Positions 24,106 through 34,700 of a stretch of 64,000 nt of DNA are shown here, in pieces. Each line of letters begins with the position of its first letter. Position 1 is the stretch's first letter. The position numbers and the translations under genes are program-made. This DNA is from Trametes villosa (lineage: Eukaryota; Basidiomycota; Agaricomycetes; Polyporales; Polyporaceae): NCBI GenBank assembly GCA_002964805.2, contig PUDQ02000003.1, forward strand, positions 992,001 through 1,056,000. Reading direction: 5' to 3'. The notes below the pieces were generated by a model, which saw only the letters and a program-made list of their open reading frames with translations, made no database searches and was not told where the DNA came from.

Positions 24106-26609
24106 ATGCCCCAAAGCATGCCGGAACTCGTACCAGCGCCTCCGTTGGCCGAACCGCCGACGGCCACCGAGCCTCGCATAGCTGCGGGTACACCCGGGGT
24201 CGAAGCAGAAGAAGGCCGAACACCCTCCGACTCACCAGGAACGCCTACGAACACGAATGCCCCAGCATTTCCGTGGGCACCCCCCTCTCCCCGTGTTAGT
24301 ACATGTTAGTCTATGGATGAGGATCGAGACTCACAACGCATGGTAGGAGGCGGTAGAGAAACGGAAGACGGTCTTCACACCCGAGGAAAAGGCCGAGGCG
24401 TGGAAGGAGACGGCCGAGGTCGTGCAGCGCTACAGCGACGAGATGATCAAGCGATGGAACGCGGAGATCGACACATACCTCGTCTTCGTAGGTCATCTAC
24501 CGCGTCGAACGCTGCCTGCGGTAATCTGACGAGTGGGCTATGCATAGGCCGGTCTGTTCTCCGCGGTGCTGACTGCGTTCAATGTCCAATCATATGTGCT
24601 CCTCCAGCCGGCCGGACCGGATCCTACCCTCGCCGCTCTGCAGCAAATATCGCTCCAGCTCAGCAGTTTCTCGAGTACTGGTTCCTCCCCGACATTCGTC
24701 AACTCGACGCACCCCGCGCTCGAGCAAACCAACTCCCCTCCGCCGCCGGTTCCTCGCTCCGCCGTCTGGTTGAACACGTTGTGGTTTACGAGTCTCATCC
24801 TCAGTCTTTCGTCTGCCTAGATCGGGATGCTCGTCAAACAGTGGCTGAACGAGTACGCCAGTGGTCTCTCGTCTGAGAACTCTCGACAGACCGCTCGCCT
24901 TCGCCAGTACCGCCTCAATGGCCTCGTCACATGGCACGTCGGGGACATCGTCAACGTGATACCTGTGCTGCTGCAGCTTGCGGTCGCGCTTTTCCTCGGC
25001 GGTCTCCTGATTCTCCTCTGGACCCTCGACTCAACGGTCGCGACTGTCGCAACCGTGTTCACTGGTCTGTTGGGCGCCTTTGCACTTGCCACCATGCTTC
25101 TCCCTTCGATACGGCGCGGCTGCGCGTATCTCTCCCCTCAGAGCCTCGCGCTGTACTATGTCTTCCACCACGGCACCTACCACTTAATCAAGTATCCTAT
25201 CTGGTGTGTCCTAGAGGCCCTCCAGGATCGCCTCAACACGATGCGACGCCGGCGTCGGACTACCACTGTCTCGGCGATCACGCTGCATCTCCTATCCAAG
25301 TTCATCTCGCTGTTCTCCCCGCGCAAACCTCGCACGTGGCGCGGGCGAGAACAGTCGAAGGTCTCGACATCGCAAGGATCGTCGCTGGATGCCCACCTGA
25401 TCACACAAGCATACGACGCCTCCATGAACCCCCGCTCCCTCGCTGTCTGTCTTTTGGACCTCGGGCCTCTGGACGTGCCGCAGTGCTTGCAGCGGCTACA
25501 CAAAGCGGACGAGCGACACTTCGGCTCTGACTCTGACGTCAACTACCATTTCATCGTCGCCGAGGCGGCCGAACCTTCTGTCATGCAAAACCTCTGGGCC
25601 GACTCGCTGTTCTGCTTGTATGTGGCTCGTCCACGTGGCCGCCGCGTCTTCCAGGCGAAGTTCACTGAGCCTTGGCAAGATGCGCTGCAGAGGATCCTAA
25701 TTCGCCTGCACTTGCACTTCAACTTGCACTCTTCCTCGCAGCGCCTCCCTGGAATTGGAGCGGGCGGCGTGGAGAGGATACTGGCAGCCATGTCCTTGCT
25801 GATGACAATGAGCCTCGTTGGGGCTGACGATAGCCCGGTCCATCCATACTATGTCCTTATAGTGGATAGCATACACAGGATGCTGGTGTGGTGCGACTTC
25901 CAGGAGGTTCTCGTCGGAAACGACATCCTGCGCCAAGGTGAGCAGCATCACTCCGGGAAGTTGCCAGCATGGGCCTGGCTTTCTCACTCTGGACTACTTA
26001 GTTGTAGCGGTCGTATACCAACAACTTACTACCGCCGCTTCCGATCCGCATTTTTCGCAGTTCATGCTCTACATGCACATCCCCGCCGTCACTTGCTTAC
26101 TGGAGTGCATTGTTCGGACTCGGAAGGTGACAGCCCTCGGCGATGCGACCGCGGACGATCATGAAGCGACCCTCCTTTGCGTCGACTACGTACTAGGTCG
26201 CCTGATGGCGATCTTACGAGACCTCGGTCACACCTCCTTCCGCGCCACCTCACCTCCTGCCGTCGAGCTGTCCAGCCTGGTCAACTTCGTCACCGAAGAT
26301 CCACACGCCGCGCCTATCCTCCCGCTCTTTTCCCGAGATCGCATATCCGCGCTGGAGCATGCTGTGACCGTCGTGGAGGGTATTATGCACCGACGAGGCT
26401 ACTCGGAGCTCCAGGACAAGATTTGCAACCGTGCTGGTAAGAAAGAGCTCCTTGAGGATAAACTGACTCGGCTCAGGGCACTCAAGGCCCGGTCAAATGA
26501 TGTACCGCAAGTCCGCCCCCCTGCTGAACCCCAACCCGTCTCGTACGTTTTGATTGCTATGCGTGCGCGTCCCAGCGTACTGATTGAGGTGGACGGACTA
26601 CAGGACTGA
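24106..26609 (+). pseudogene. DUF6535 membrane protein, copy E, with in-frame nonsense codon
   Basis: Tandem duplicate of copy D with the same four exons: leader MPQSMPELV to PAFPWAPPSPR, exon 2 (EAVEKRK, FTPEEKAEAWKE), core exon and C-terminal exon ending about 26609. In the core, the Ser codon of LSLSSASIGML is TAG at 24818-24820, which truncates the product inside the first membrane segment. An ATG directly after (MLVKQWLNEY, 24827) could restart a shortened protein. The rest of the core and last exon are open, so the stop is either recent, read through, or a sequencing error. Its upstream flank (23880-24000) is a copy of that of D. Confidence 0.75.
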
Positions 26610-26877
26610 TTTCCAGCCATCTACCTCCGCCGAGCCATCCACCTCCGCCGGGCCATCGCCCACGTAGTAACGTGCCAGTGCGTTACATGGATGAAAGTGG
26701 CATGCTCTCATACTCGCAGAATTGTATCCAGTCACTTCCTCGTGCCGTATAAAAATGCTTCATAACGCCTGTTGCGCTCGCAGCCACAGAACATGTACAC
26801 AATACGGCCTGACCCTTGCATTACGCTCTCCCCGATCTCCCCCGCTGCAACAGAAAATGCTCCCCCATTCACGTACG

Positions 26878-27363
26878 TCACAATCCCGCCGAGCCCCGCG
26901 CCTCCCCGACGCCCTTCAGGAACTCTTGCACCTTCTCGCCCTCGAGCTTCCAAGCCTGCCGCGGGAGCCGGAACCCGTCGCCGACCCGCGCGTACGTGAT
27001 GTCCCCGAGGCGCGAGACAGGCCGCAGTTTCGCGTAGTCGACGACGCCGCGCTCGTTCAGCACGTCCTGCCGCACGTGGATGCACTTCACGAGCCCGAGG
27101 ATGAGCGTCGCGGTGTGCTTCCCGCTGGACGGGTGGGTGATGTCGATCGCCTGGAAGAGCTGTGGAGGCGCGTGAGCATCGGGACCGCCAAAGATTGACA
27201 TGGGGGAATGGCGGGGGAGGTACCTCGCACTCCATGCTGAACGCGCTCTCCTGCACCCGCGCGGGCTTGACGTGAATCTGCGCAAACCAATGAGCGACGG
27301 CCTGCGTGTGGTATGGGAAGAGCGCTACGAACGCTCGGCTCCTTCGTAAGCCCCGTGAGCGGC
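26878..27363 (-). pseudogene. 3' fragment of flavin-reductase-like (FMN-binding) gene, separated by LINE
   Basis: Reads leftward from the LINE junction: PLTGLTKEPSVRS, a splice, IHVKPARVQESAFSMECE, a splice, then LFQAIDITHPSSGKHTATLI, LGLVKCIHVRQDVLNERG and a C-terminal end at 26878 (GEARGSAGL). This matches the paralogue at 62.8-64 kb closely and lies beyond its cut end at 64 kb. Flavin reductase-like proteins bind FMN in a split beta-barrel and reduce flavin or an attached substrate using NAD(P)H. This half has no start; its 5' half is at 37157-37898. Confidence 0.85.
27348..27363. repeat. Target-site duplication, left copy (16 bp)
   Basis: AAGCCCCGTGAGCGGC is identical to 37157-37172. It is host-gene sequence (codons of WPLTGL read on the minus strand) duplicated on LINE insertion. 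Confidence 0.92.
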
Positions 27364-28117
27364 GGAGGGGACCTTGGACCTGAACCACCATCATCTCTGA
27401 TGTCGTGGCTCAGCGGCCCGCCCAGCGAAGAGGGCCCGAGGCGCATTCTCCAATGAGAATGTAAAGTGGTCGTTTCCTGAGTCGTCCTTCGTCCAGGAAG
27501 AAGGCCTCTTACTATGAGAGCGTCCTCGACATCTTCTGTCGGCCGCTGCGAACAACCAGCGCAACGTTCCCCCATCTCTTGCTAGGGAGGGGGGCGATGA
27601 GGGACCCAGCTGGCACACCCCAGGCGCCGCCCAAACAGGCACAAACCTTACAAATCCCGGCGACCGGCGAAACCGGCAGATGATCGAGTACCGCGCTGCA
27701 TCAGCCCGATACGTCAGCAGCCCGGTGACCGAGGGGTGCCTAATTAGGAAGCTGTCCTAACCTCCTAGCGTCTGAGCGCCCGAGGCGTGAAAGCGTGATG
27801 CCAAAGCTGGCAAATCCCCACTCTAGAATGTGCTGGCGAGACGAGCTGAGCACGTCTACACCCGTAAGGCTGACGACTGAAGTTGGGGAACGTCTTACGG
27901 CAGCGCAAGGGACATCAAACTTACGCGTCGCTTATAACAAGCGGCTGGAAGAGCGCCGGAGCCAAAGCCTCTAGAACCACCATGACCATGCCCCCCTAGT
28001 TTAACGTGCCGGCAAACTCGCTAAACAAAGTGGCTCTAAAAACCAGCAGAATCAAGCCCACCGCTCCTACGCAACCTCTTCCCCGCATCTGCAACGTCCT
28101 CCCCGCCCTTCTCAACT
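27364..28117 (+). other. LINE 5' leader region
   Basis: About 750 bases between the left target duplication and the accessory frame, starting GGAGGGGACCTTGG. No coding region or recognised fold was found. LINEs need an internal promoter here; no TATA or initiator element could be assigned with confidence. Confidence 0.4.
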
Positions 28118-28738
28118 ATGTCCCGCACTGGACCCTACACGTTCCTTTTCGTCGGCGATTTGCAGCCCGCCCTGCCCAAAGTCCTTCCAGACATATCCCG
28201 GTACCAACTCCTTGTGTGCCCGTACCGACCGCTCGAGATCGGCTCGATGGTCTTCCTCGTCAACGTCCTCGACGCGCCCTGCACGGTCCCCTTCTTCCCC
28301 CGATGCGTCACAAGCCCCCCAGTGGTGACCTACTACTCCGATGTGTGGGGACAGGTCGTCGCCGCGAATACGCTAAGCGAGAGGGAGATCGAGTTCGTGG
28401 TGCAGAACTGGAATGCTGAGGCGAGGGTGAGGAGTGCCTTCATCCGAGTCCCGCGCCTTCCTGGCCTTGCAGTCGCTCGGGATATCTGGAGATCCCTTAG
28501 CGCCCAACTCTCTCGCGAACTCGATGATGTAAGTCGGGGACAGACAGCCTAGACCGTACTGACGTCACCTGTTTAGTCGCCCAAGGATGAGGCAAGCAAA
28601 CAACCTCAAACAACGGAGGCTGGACTGGAGGAACCGGCGAAATGGAACGATCTCTTCTTTGTATGGCTCCCGGAGAACGCTGAAGGGGAAGAACCGCGCG
28701 GGCAGTTCAAGGAAATCGAAATCGGGCCGCCCTCCTGA
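28118..28738 (+). CDS. Spliced accessory reading frame inside the LINE, unknown protein
   Basis: ATG 28118 opens 137 codons (28118-28528), followed by a textbook 48-nt intron: GTAAGT donor, TACTGAC branch-like site and TTTAG acceptor at 28576. The frame continues for 54 codons (28577-28738) to a TGA, giving about 190 residues. The N-terminus reads MSRTGPYTFLFVGDLQPALP; there is a Trp-rich middle (VWGQVVAAN) and an acidic end (WLPENAEGEEP). No domain recognised. It lies on the same strand as ORF1 and ORF2 and inside the target duplications, so it was carried by the element. It could be an element gene or a captured host gene. Confidence 0.5.
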
Positions 28739-29679
28739 TTATGATGTAAACCTTCCAACCAATCTTACGCATCCCCTCCTCCCCCGCGAATACATCTGGC
28801 CACGAGTGCAAGCCCCAAACCCCTCAGACCATCAGCGTGCGGCGGGCTGCTAGAATGCGCCTACCAAAGTACAAAGGTACGAGCTTTGCAATGTCCAATA
28901 ACGGCGACCTGGGAGTGCGCACCGTGCACGTCAGAAGCCGGAACGGCATGACAGTGCCCAAGCCCCAGCTGACTGTCATTTACCCCAATGTATGCCTCCG
29001 GCCGAAGCCCCGGAAAACTACGCCGAAGACACGTCAGACTGATATTGCGACACTATGACATCACTGAGCCCAGCCAGGCCGCAGCCTAGCAACGTGCAGC
29101 CGGAGCGCCGAAACCTAAAGCCTACTGACCGTAGCTGCGACTCCCGCCACGAACCCACGAAGAATGGCATCGCCGTGAACGACCACAGGCAATCCGAGCC
29201 AGAACCGCAGCACAAACACGCCGATGGAGAACTACTGCTCGGCGGAGGGGTGGAGCCCTTTGTGGACAGCCTGAGGTAAGGCTCGCTCCGGTGGAATCAA
29301 CTGCCTTGAGGCTTGAGCTGATCCCCAACGGCGAAAGCGTGCGCGGACTGCTAAGCGACGCCCGACGTGCACCGTAAGACCGGAATATCGTGCACGCACG
29401 CAGACCGTGCAAACAGATAGAGGCCTACCCGAGGTGCGACCGACATGCAAAACCAGCTAACTCAATGCTGACATGCGAAGCAGCTGCGACGGAGACCACA
29501 CGCTGTGGCGGGAGTGTTAGCTCTCATGGACGGGTGCACAAGCGCCGTGTTGCCCCAGGACCGCACAAAGATGCTCAGCGGTCAGCAACGAGCCGGATCA
29601 AACAACGCACCTTGCATCAGCACAACGAACACGAGGGAAACCATTGCATAACGGGGATGCAGCTAAGCGAAGGTAGGAG
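28739..29679 (+). other. LINE region between accessory frame and ORF1
   Basis: About 940 bases. The ORF1 frame is open leftward to about 29390, but the stretch before 29765 reads like non-coding leader. No second spliced gene was found. Confidence 0.4.
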
Positions 29680-29686
29680 TATAAAA
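29680..29686 (+). promoter_or_regulatory. TATA box candidate before LINE ORF1
   Basis: TATAAAA at 29680-29686 lies 79 bases before the preferred ORF1 start (29765), a plausible distance for an RNA polymerase II start at about 29710. It suggests a second, shorter transcript carrying ORF1 and ORF2, or a promoter inherited from an older 5' end. Confidence 0.45.
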
Positions 29687-29764
29687 TGGGGACCGTTAGG
29701 CCCTGCTCACCACGCCCAGCAGCGATACGCCCTCCGAGAACGGCCAGCTCCTCACTCTACCGCG

Positions 29765-31333
29765 ATGAACCACCCCGCTCCGGCGACACCCTCCCCGTCC
29801 CCGCTCCCCGCTCCTACCACTCCGGTCGATCACCCTATGAACGGCCTGGACCAGGGCCAGGCAGCGAAGCGGTCTCGCACAGAGAACGGTAGCCAAGCTC
29901 TCGTAAGAACCCCTATGTCCTCCCCCGAGAGGACGACGCTGAGGAAGCAGCCCGTCCGGCAGAACCTCTGGGAGCGAGAGGCCGCTCTCCTCCCGGTGCC
30001 GGAGCCGCCGGCGGACGATCTGCTCGCCTTGGACATGACGTCTCGGCCGTACGACCCGAGGCTTGACCCGGCCAACTACGCGGACATCATGAGCGGCCGC
30101 TCCAAGAATCCGCACCTCCGCATGTCGCGCCAGGGCCCCGCCCCGCCGAAGCCCCTCCCCCCGCACCGCCCCTTCCCTGACGGCCCGTTCCCTGTCCCGC
30201 CGATCCACGCGTCTGACCTGCGGGGAAACCTGAGCCAGGAGCAAGTCAAGGAGGTCGACCGCATTCTCGCGGAACAGCCCAACACCCTACTCGCGCTAGT
30301 CCCCCACGGCGCCGGGAAGGCAATGAATACGCGCGCAGCGAAGATTGTCGCAGAGATCCAGGATTTCCTGAGGTCGCTCGCCTTTGAGGAGAACGCAAGA
30401 CGGCCGTACCGAGTCACCGTCTACCCGCCGGACACGCGCAACAAGGGCGGCCCGAACAGTCGCCCTTTCAGCCGCCCGTGGACGTTCCTCCTCCGCATCC
30501 CCCCTGACGCAACCCCGCTCCGCGCCTTCCTCCTGTGGCAGCGCGTCCTCGCCGTCGACAAGAACATCTCGTTCACCGTCTATGAGCTCACCGAGACCGC
30601 CCTCGACTGGCTCCTCTGTACTCTGCAGGGGCCGACGATCACCGCCGACATGACGCACGAGGAAGTCCTCGAGCAGAAGCAACTCATCCTAAAAGCGATC
30701 AAGACAACGATGCACACGACCCCCGACTACCGCGCCTTTGCCTCGAAGCTGGCGTACAAGCATATCGAGCATAAGGGAGACCTGAACCAGGCCCTCGAAA
30801 CGCTCGCTAGAACCTTCGCCCTCGAACGCGCCGAAGCGGAGACCGGCGGAAACGGTGGCCTCACGCCGGTCTACCTCTTCATGGCCCGCCCGCCTACTGA
30901 CGACCCCCGGGAGTTCGCCGACTGGAAGTCCCGTTTCCTGACGAGCAACGGCAAGCCGCGCGAGGCTTTCCGCTTCGCGCTGGAGCACTTCGATCTCGCG
31001 ACGCTCCCGGTCCACGTCTTCTGCGACCTGTGCAAGTCCAAGATCCACTCGACGGCGAGGTGCCCTCTCCCGATGACGGAGGGTTGGCTTGGCATCACTC
31101 CGAGAGACCTCGGAGTGCGCGCGACGTCGATGAACCCGCCGGTGTACGACGGCCCGGCCGGCGTCGTCAACACCGCTCTCATGCAGGAGTTCCGCGCCGC
31201 GATGGCCTTGAACGGAGCTACGGGGACTGCTAGTCAAGGACGCGACAGTGTCCGGGGGACTGGCCGTGGACGAGGCACCTACCAGGGTCCTGGCCGCGCC
31301 GCTGCAGGCGGACACCGCGGACGCGGAAACTAA
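29765..31333 (+). CDS. LINE ORF1 (Gag-like nucleic-acid-binding protein)
   Basis: About 522 residues from ATG 29765 (MNHPAPATPSPSP); the frame is open further upstream to about 29390, but that part looks like leader. The N-terminus is Pro-rich and basic, the middle is a conserved-looking core (LRSLAFEENARRPYRVTVYP, RPWTFLLRIPPDATPLRAFL), and near the end stands a single CCHC zinc knuckle, CDLCKSKIHSTARC, followed by a Gly/Arg-rich RNA-binding tail. Fungal LINE ORF1 proteins coat the element RNA in cytoplasmic particles. No stop or frameshift. ORF2 begins 429 bases downstream. Confidence 0.85.
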   Translation: MNHPAPATPSPSPLPAPTTPVDHPMNGLDQGQAAKRSRTENGSQALVRTPMSSPERTTLRKQPVRQNLWEREAALLPVPEPPADDLLALDMTSRPYDPRLDPANYADIMSGRSKNPHLRMSRQGPAPPKPLPPHRPFPDGPFPVPPIHASDLRGNLSQEQVKEVDRILAEQPNTLLALVPHGAGKAMNTRAAKIVAEIQDFLRSLAFEENARRPYRVTVYPPDTRNKGGPNSRPFSRPWTFLLRIPPDATPLRAFLLWQRVLAVDKNISFTVYELTETALDWLLCTLQGPTITADMTHEEVLEQKQLILKAIKTTMHTTPDYRAFASKLAYKHIEHKGDLNQALETLARTFALERAEAETGGNGGLTPVYLFMARPPTDDPREFADWKSRFLTSNGKPREAFRFALEHFDLATLPVHVFCDLCKSKIHSTARCPLPMTEGWLGITPRDLGVRATSMNPPVYDGPAGVVNTALMQEFRAAMALNGATGTASQGRDSVRGTGRGRGTYQGPGRAAAGGHRGRGN

Positions 31334-31762
31334 TAGCATACCTAATGTTCGCTGCACTCTACTGTACCTAGCCTAGCTACCCCCACTCAGCCTAGACCTG
31401 CCCGCCCAATACATGCGTACCCACTACACCTCTACTGCTGACCGCCACCTGCCTCGGGAAGGAGTGTGAAAACACACGGTTGGGCCCTCCCTATCCTGCC
31501 AGTGGCTCCGGATGAACACCTGCTGCCCGCTCTGGATAGAAACCCGAGGATCTATCCAGAGCGAGCAGCGACAACACCCCCGGCGACAACCTCGCGGCCT
31601 AGCAAGCCGTGAGCGAGCCACAAACAAGCGACAGACTACACACAAAGAGAATACAGCATACCTTCGACTAGCGGCAACACGGTAAGCGGAACAGCGGCGA
31701 CGCCCTCCCGAGGCCTGGAGAGCGTCCGTGCGGCTCCCCTACCCAGTGAAGGAGGCGGCGAA
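31334..31762 (+). other. LINE inter-ORF spacer
   Basis: 429 bases between the ORF1 stop and ORF2 ATG. A pair GGATAGA-AACCCGAGGATCTATCC near 31536-31560 can form a hairpin. ORF2 must be translated by reinitiation or another unconventional route; no overlap exists. Confidence 0.45.
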
Positions 31763-34700
31763 TTGAACAGTGCGGCCGAGCAAAGGGGTCCGGGAGGAAG
31801 GGCGAGCAATAGCCGTCCTCTCCGGGACGCCATACTCGATCTTTCCTCGAATGAGGGAACCCGAGGTCGACCTAGCCGGGCGACCGTAAACGCCGTGAAT
31901 GCGGGCCCACAACGCGACTCGAATGGGAATGCTAGCGCTGACCTGAATGGGGCAGGTCGCGAAGAGCCCAGAGAAGGGCAGAGCCGTGAGCGAATGCAAC
32001 AGCAGCGGCCGCAGCAGCGACGTGCTGCCACACGACGAGAGCGCCTGGGCAGACGGACAGCCATACGCATTGCGTCCTTGAATATGAATGGGTTTGGCTC
32101 GTTGACGCCAGATCACCCAGAGAATAAATGGAACTCTATGTACAAACTACTTAAGCAGAACTCCGTTGGAGTACTCCTACTCCAGGAGACCCACCTAACG
32201 CCGCAGAGAGTGGACAACATTGTAAAATTGTATAAGAGTAAGATAAAGATCCTGTACTCTGCACACCTCGACGCCCCGACACGCAAGGAAGGTGTCGCGG
32301 TAGTCCTGAATAAAGCACAGGTCGATGCGGCCGGGGCATCCGTGACAGAAATAGTACCTGGGCGCGCCATACAGGTCTCGCTGAAGATGAACCGAAACGA
32401 CGATGTTCATGTCCTCTGCGTGTACGCGCCAACATCTGACGGGGTAGATGAGCGGCGACGTTTTTTCCAAGCTGTCAGAGAATTCTATGAAACGCACCCG
32501 GCCCTCCCGCGACCATGTCTTATGGCTGGGGATTTCAACAACGTTGAGGAGGCAATCGACCGGCTGCCTATGAGCGAGCCCGACCCATCGCTTCGCGACC
32601 TGGATGACCTGAAAGAGAGTCTGAACATGATGGTAGCAGACGGCTGGCGAAATACGCACCCGAATGTCAGAAGATACACCTTCCACAGGGGAACTGGACC
32701 GGGAGCAGTATGCTCAAGACTCGACCGGATATATGTGACCAGGCAGACCTTCGCGCGGGCGCGTGAGTGGGAGATAAAGACCCCGCATGTAAAGACTGAC
32801 CATAGCTTGATTAGCGTTCAACTGACGACGCCCAGCGCCCCGGTGGTAGGTAAAGGGCGGCCAGTAGTCCCACTCCATTTACTTCGGGATAGAACCCTGG
32901 CAAAGCAGATGAAGGAAGCTGGAATGCGAGCAATCAGTAAGCTGAACGACCTCGAGAGGGGGGCGAGCCGCACAGAGGACAACAACCCACAGGTAATATT
33001 GTACCACCTGAAAAAGGAGTGGTTAGCTCTGGCTAGGAAACGCGAACGCGAAACAGTACCGAAACTGGTGGCGGAGATCAAAATGGCAGAGAAAGAACGA
33101 GACGAGCTGGAAGCCCAACACGAGAATGATGGGCCTGACCGCGCAGCAAGAATCAACAAGCTAACAAAACAAATCGCAGAGCTCAGCGCGAGGAGAATAA
33201 AGCAGCAACAAACGAGAGGGAGAGCGGTACATGCTCTTGAAGGAGAGCGACCAACGAAATACTGGTCAGCTGTACACAAACCGACCAAGCCGAGAGAGAT
33301 CATCCATGCCTTTGAGGTCCTGAGCCCGGAAGGGGATAGCGGCCCTCGGACGTATGTCGAGGACTCGCACAAGATGGCGAAGCTCGCGAGAGACTACCAC
33401 GAGCGTATTCAATATGACGAGGTGGGGATCCCGCCCGACCAAGAGCGAGAAGCCTGCATACGGGAAGCCCTGCGAGCCCTAGATGCAACGCTAGAGAATG
33501 AGCAGCAGGACGAGCTGATGAGCGACATAACGTATGAGGAGTGCGAAGTGGCCCTCCGCTTCTCGAAGAGCGGTACTGCTCCGGGCAGAGACGGCCTACC
33601 ATATGAGCTGTGGAAGACGCTCCAGGCGCGCTTTGTGGAAGATCGGCGGCACGAAGGCCGGGCGACCTTCGATGTGCTGAGAGTACTGCTGTGCGCATAC
33701 CGAGACATCCAGGAGTTTGGTGTCTGCAACTCCGTCCCGTTCGCTGAAGGCTGGATGGCACCGATATACAAGGAGAAAGGAGAACGCACCCAAGTCGCCA
33801 ATTATAGGCCGATCACCCTCCTGAATACGGACTATAAACTCCTGTCCAAGATCCTCTCCATTCGACTTGCCGCGGTAGCGCCGCAGCTAGTGCACACGTC
33901 GCAGGCAGGGTTTGTTCCTGGCCGACGTCTCCACAACCATACGCAACTGGCAAGAATGATCATGTCCTGGGCGGAAGCAAACGAGGTAAACGGCGCGATA
34001 GTTGCCCTCGACCAGGAGAAGGCGTACGACAAGATAGCGCACGACTACCTGTGGAGAGTCCTCCAGAAATTTGGTGTCCCAGACCGCTTTGTCCGAATAG
34101 TCCAGGCCCTATACACGCGTGCAGAAACATCAGTACTGATCAACGGCATCCTCAGCGACCCGTACCGAGTCGTACGGGGGGTGCGGCAGGGAGACCCCTT
34201 GTCGTGCCTACTCTTCAACCTAGCGATTGAACCGCTGTCTGCAATGATCCGCAAAGGCGATATTAGAGGACTGAACGTACCGGGGTGCCCAGAAGCCGTC
34301 AAAGCGACCCTCTTCGCAGACGATACAACGGTCTACTTGTCCTCGGAGGATGACTTCGCCTCCCTCCAGCGGGTGCTGGATGTTTGGTGTGGCGCTGCGA
34401 AAGCACGCTTCAACCTGAAAAAGACGGAGATTATCCCAATCGGCTGCCCAGAATTCAGAGAAGAACTGGAGAGGACATACCGCGAAACGGGTCAGTGGAA
34501 GAACTACCCGCGAAACATACACGTAGCCGGGGAAGGTGTCGCAGTACGAGTGCTTGGCGCATGGATAGGAAACGGTGTAGACGAATGCGGGATCTGGCTC
34601 CCCACAGTCAATAAGATAGCTGAGGCCTTGGAGAGATGGGAGTCATCGCGAGCCACCCTAGAAGGTAAAAGACATGTAGTACAGATGTTCTTGGGGGGAA

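Noticed and set aside
27364..27500. Hammerhead or HDV-like ribozyme at the LINE 5' end
   Set aside because: Some LINEs carry one, but I could not find the pairing partners for the first seven bases, so no claim is made.
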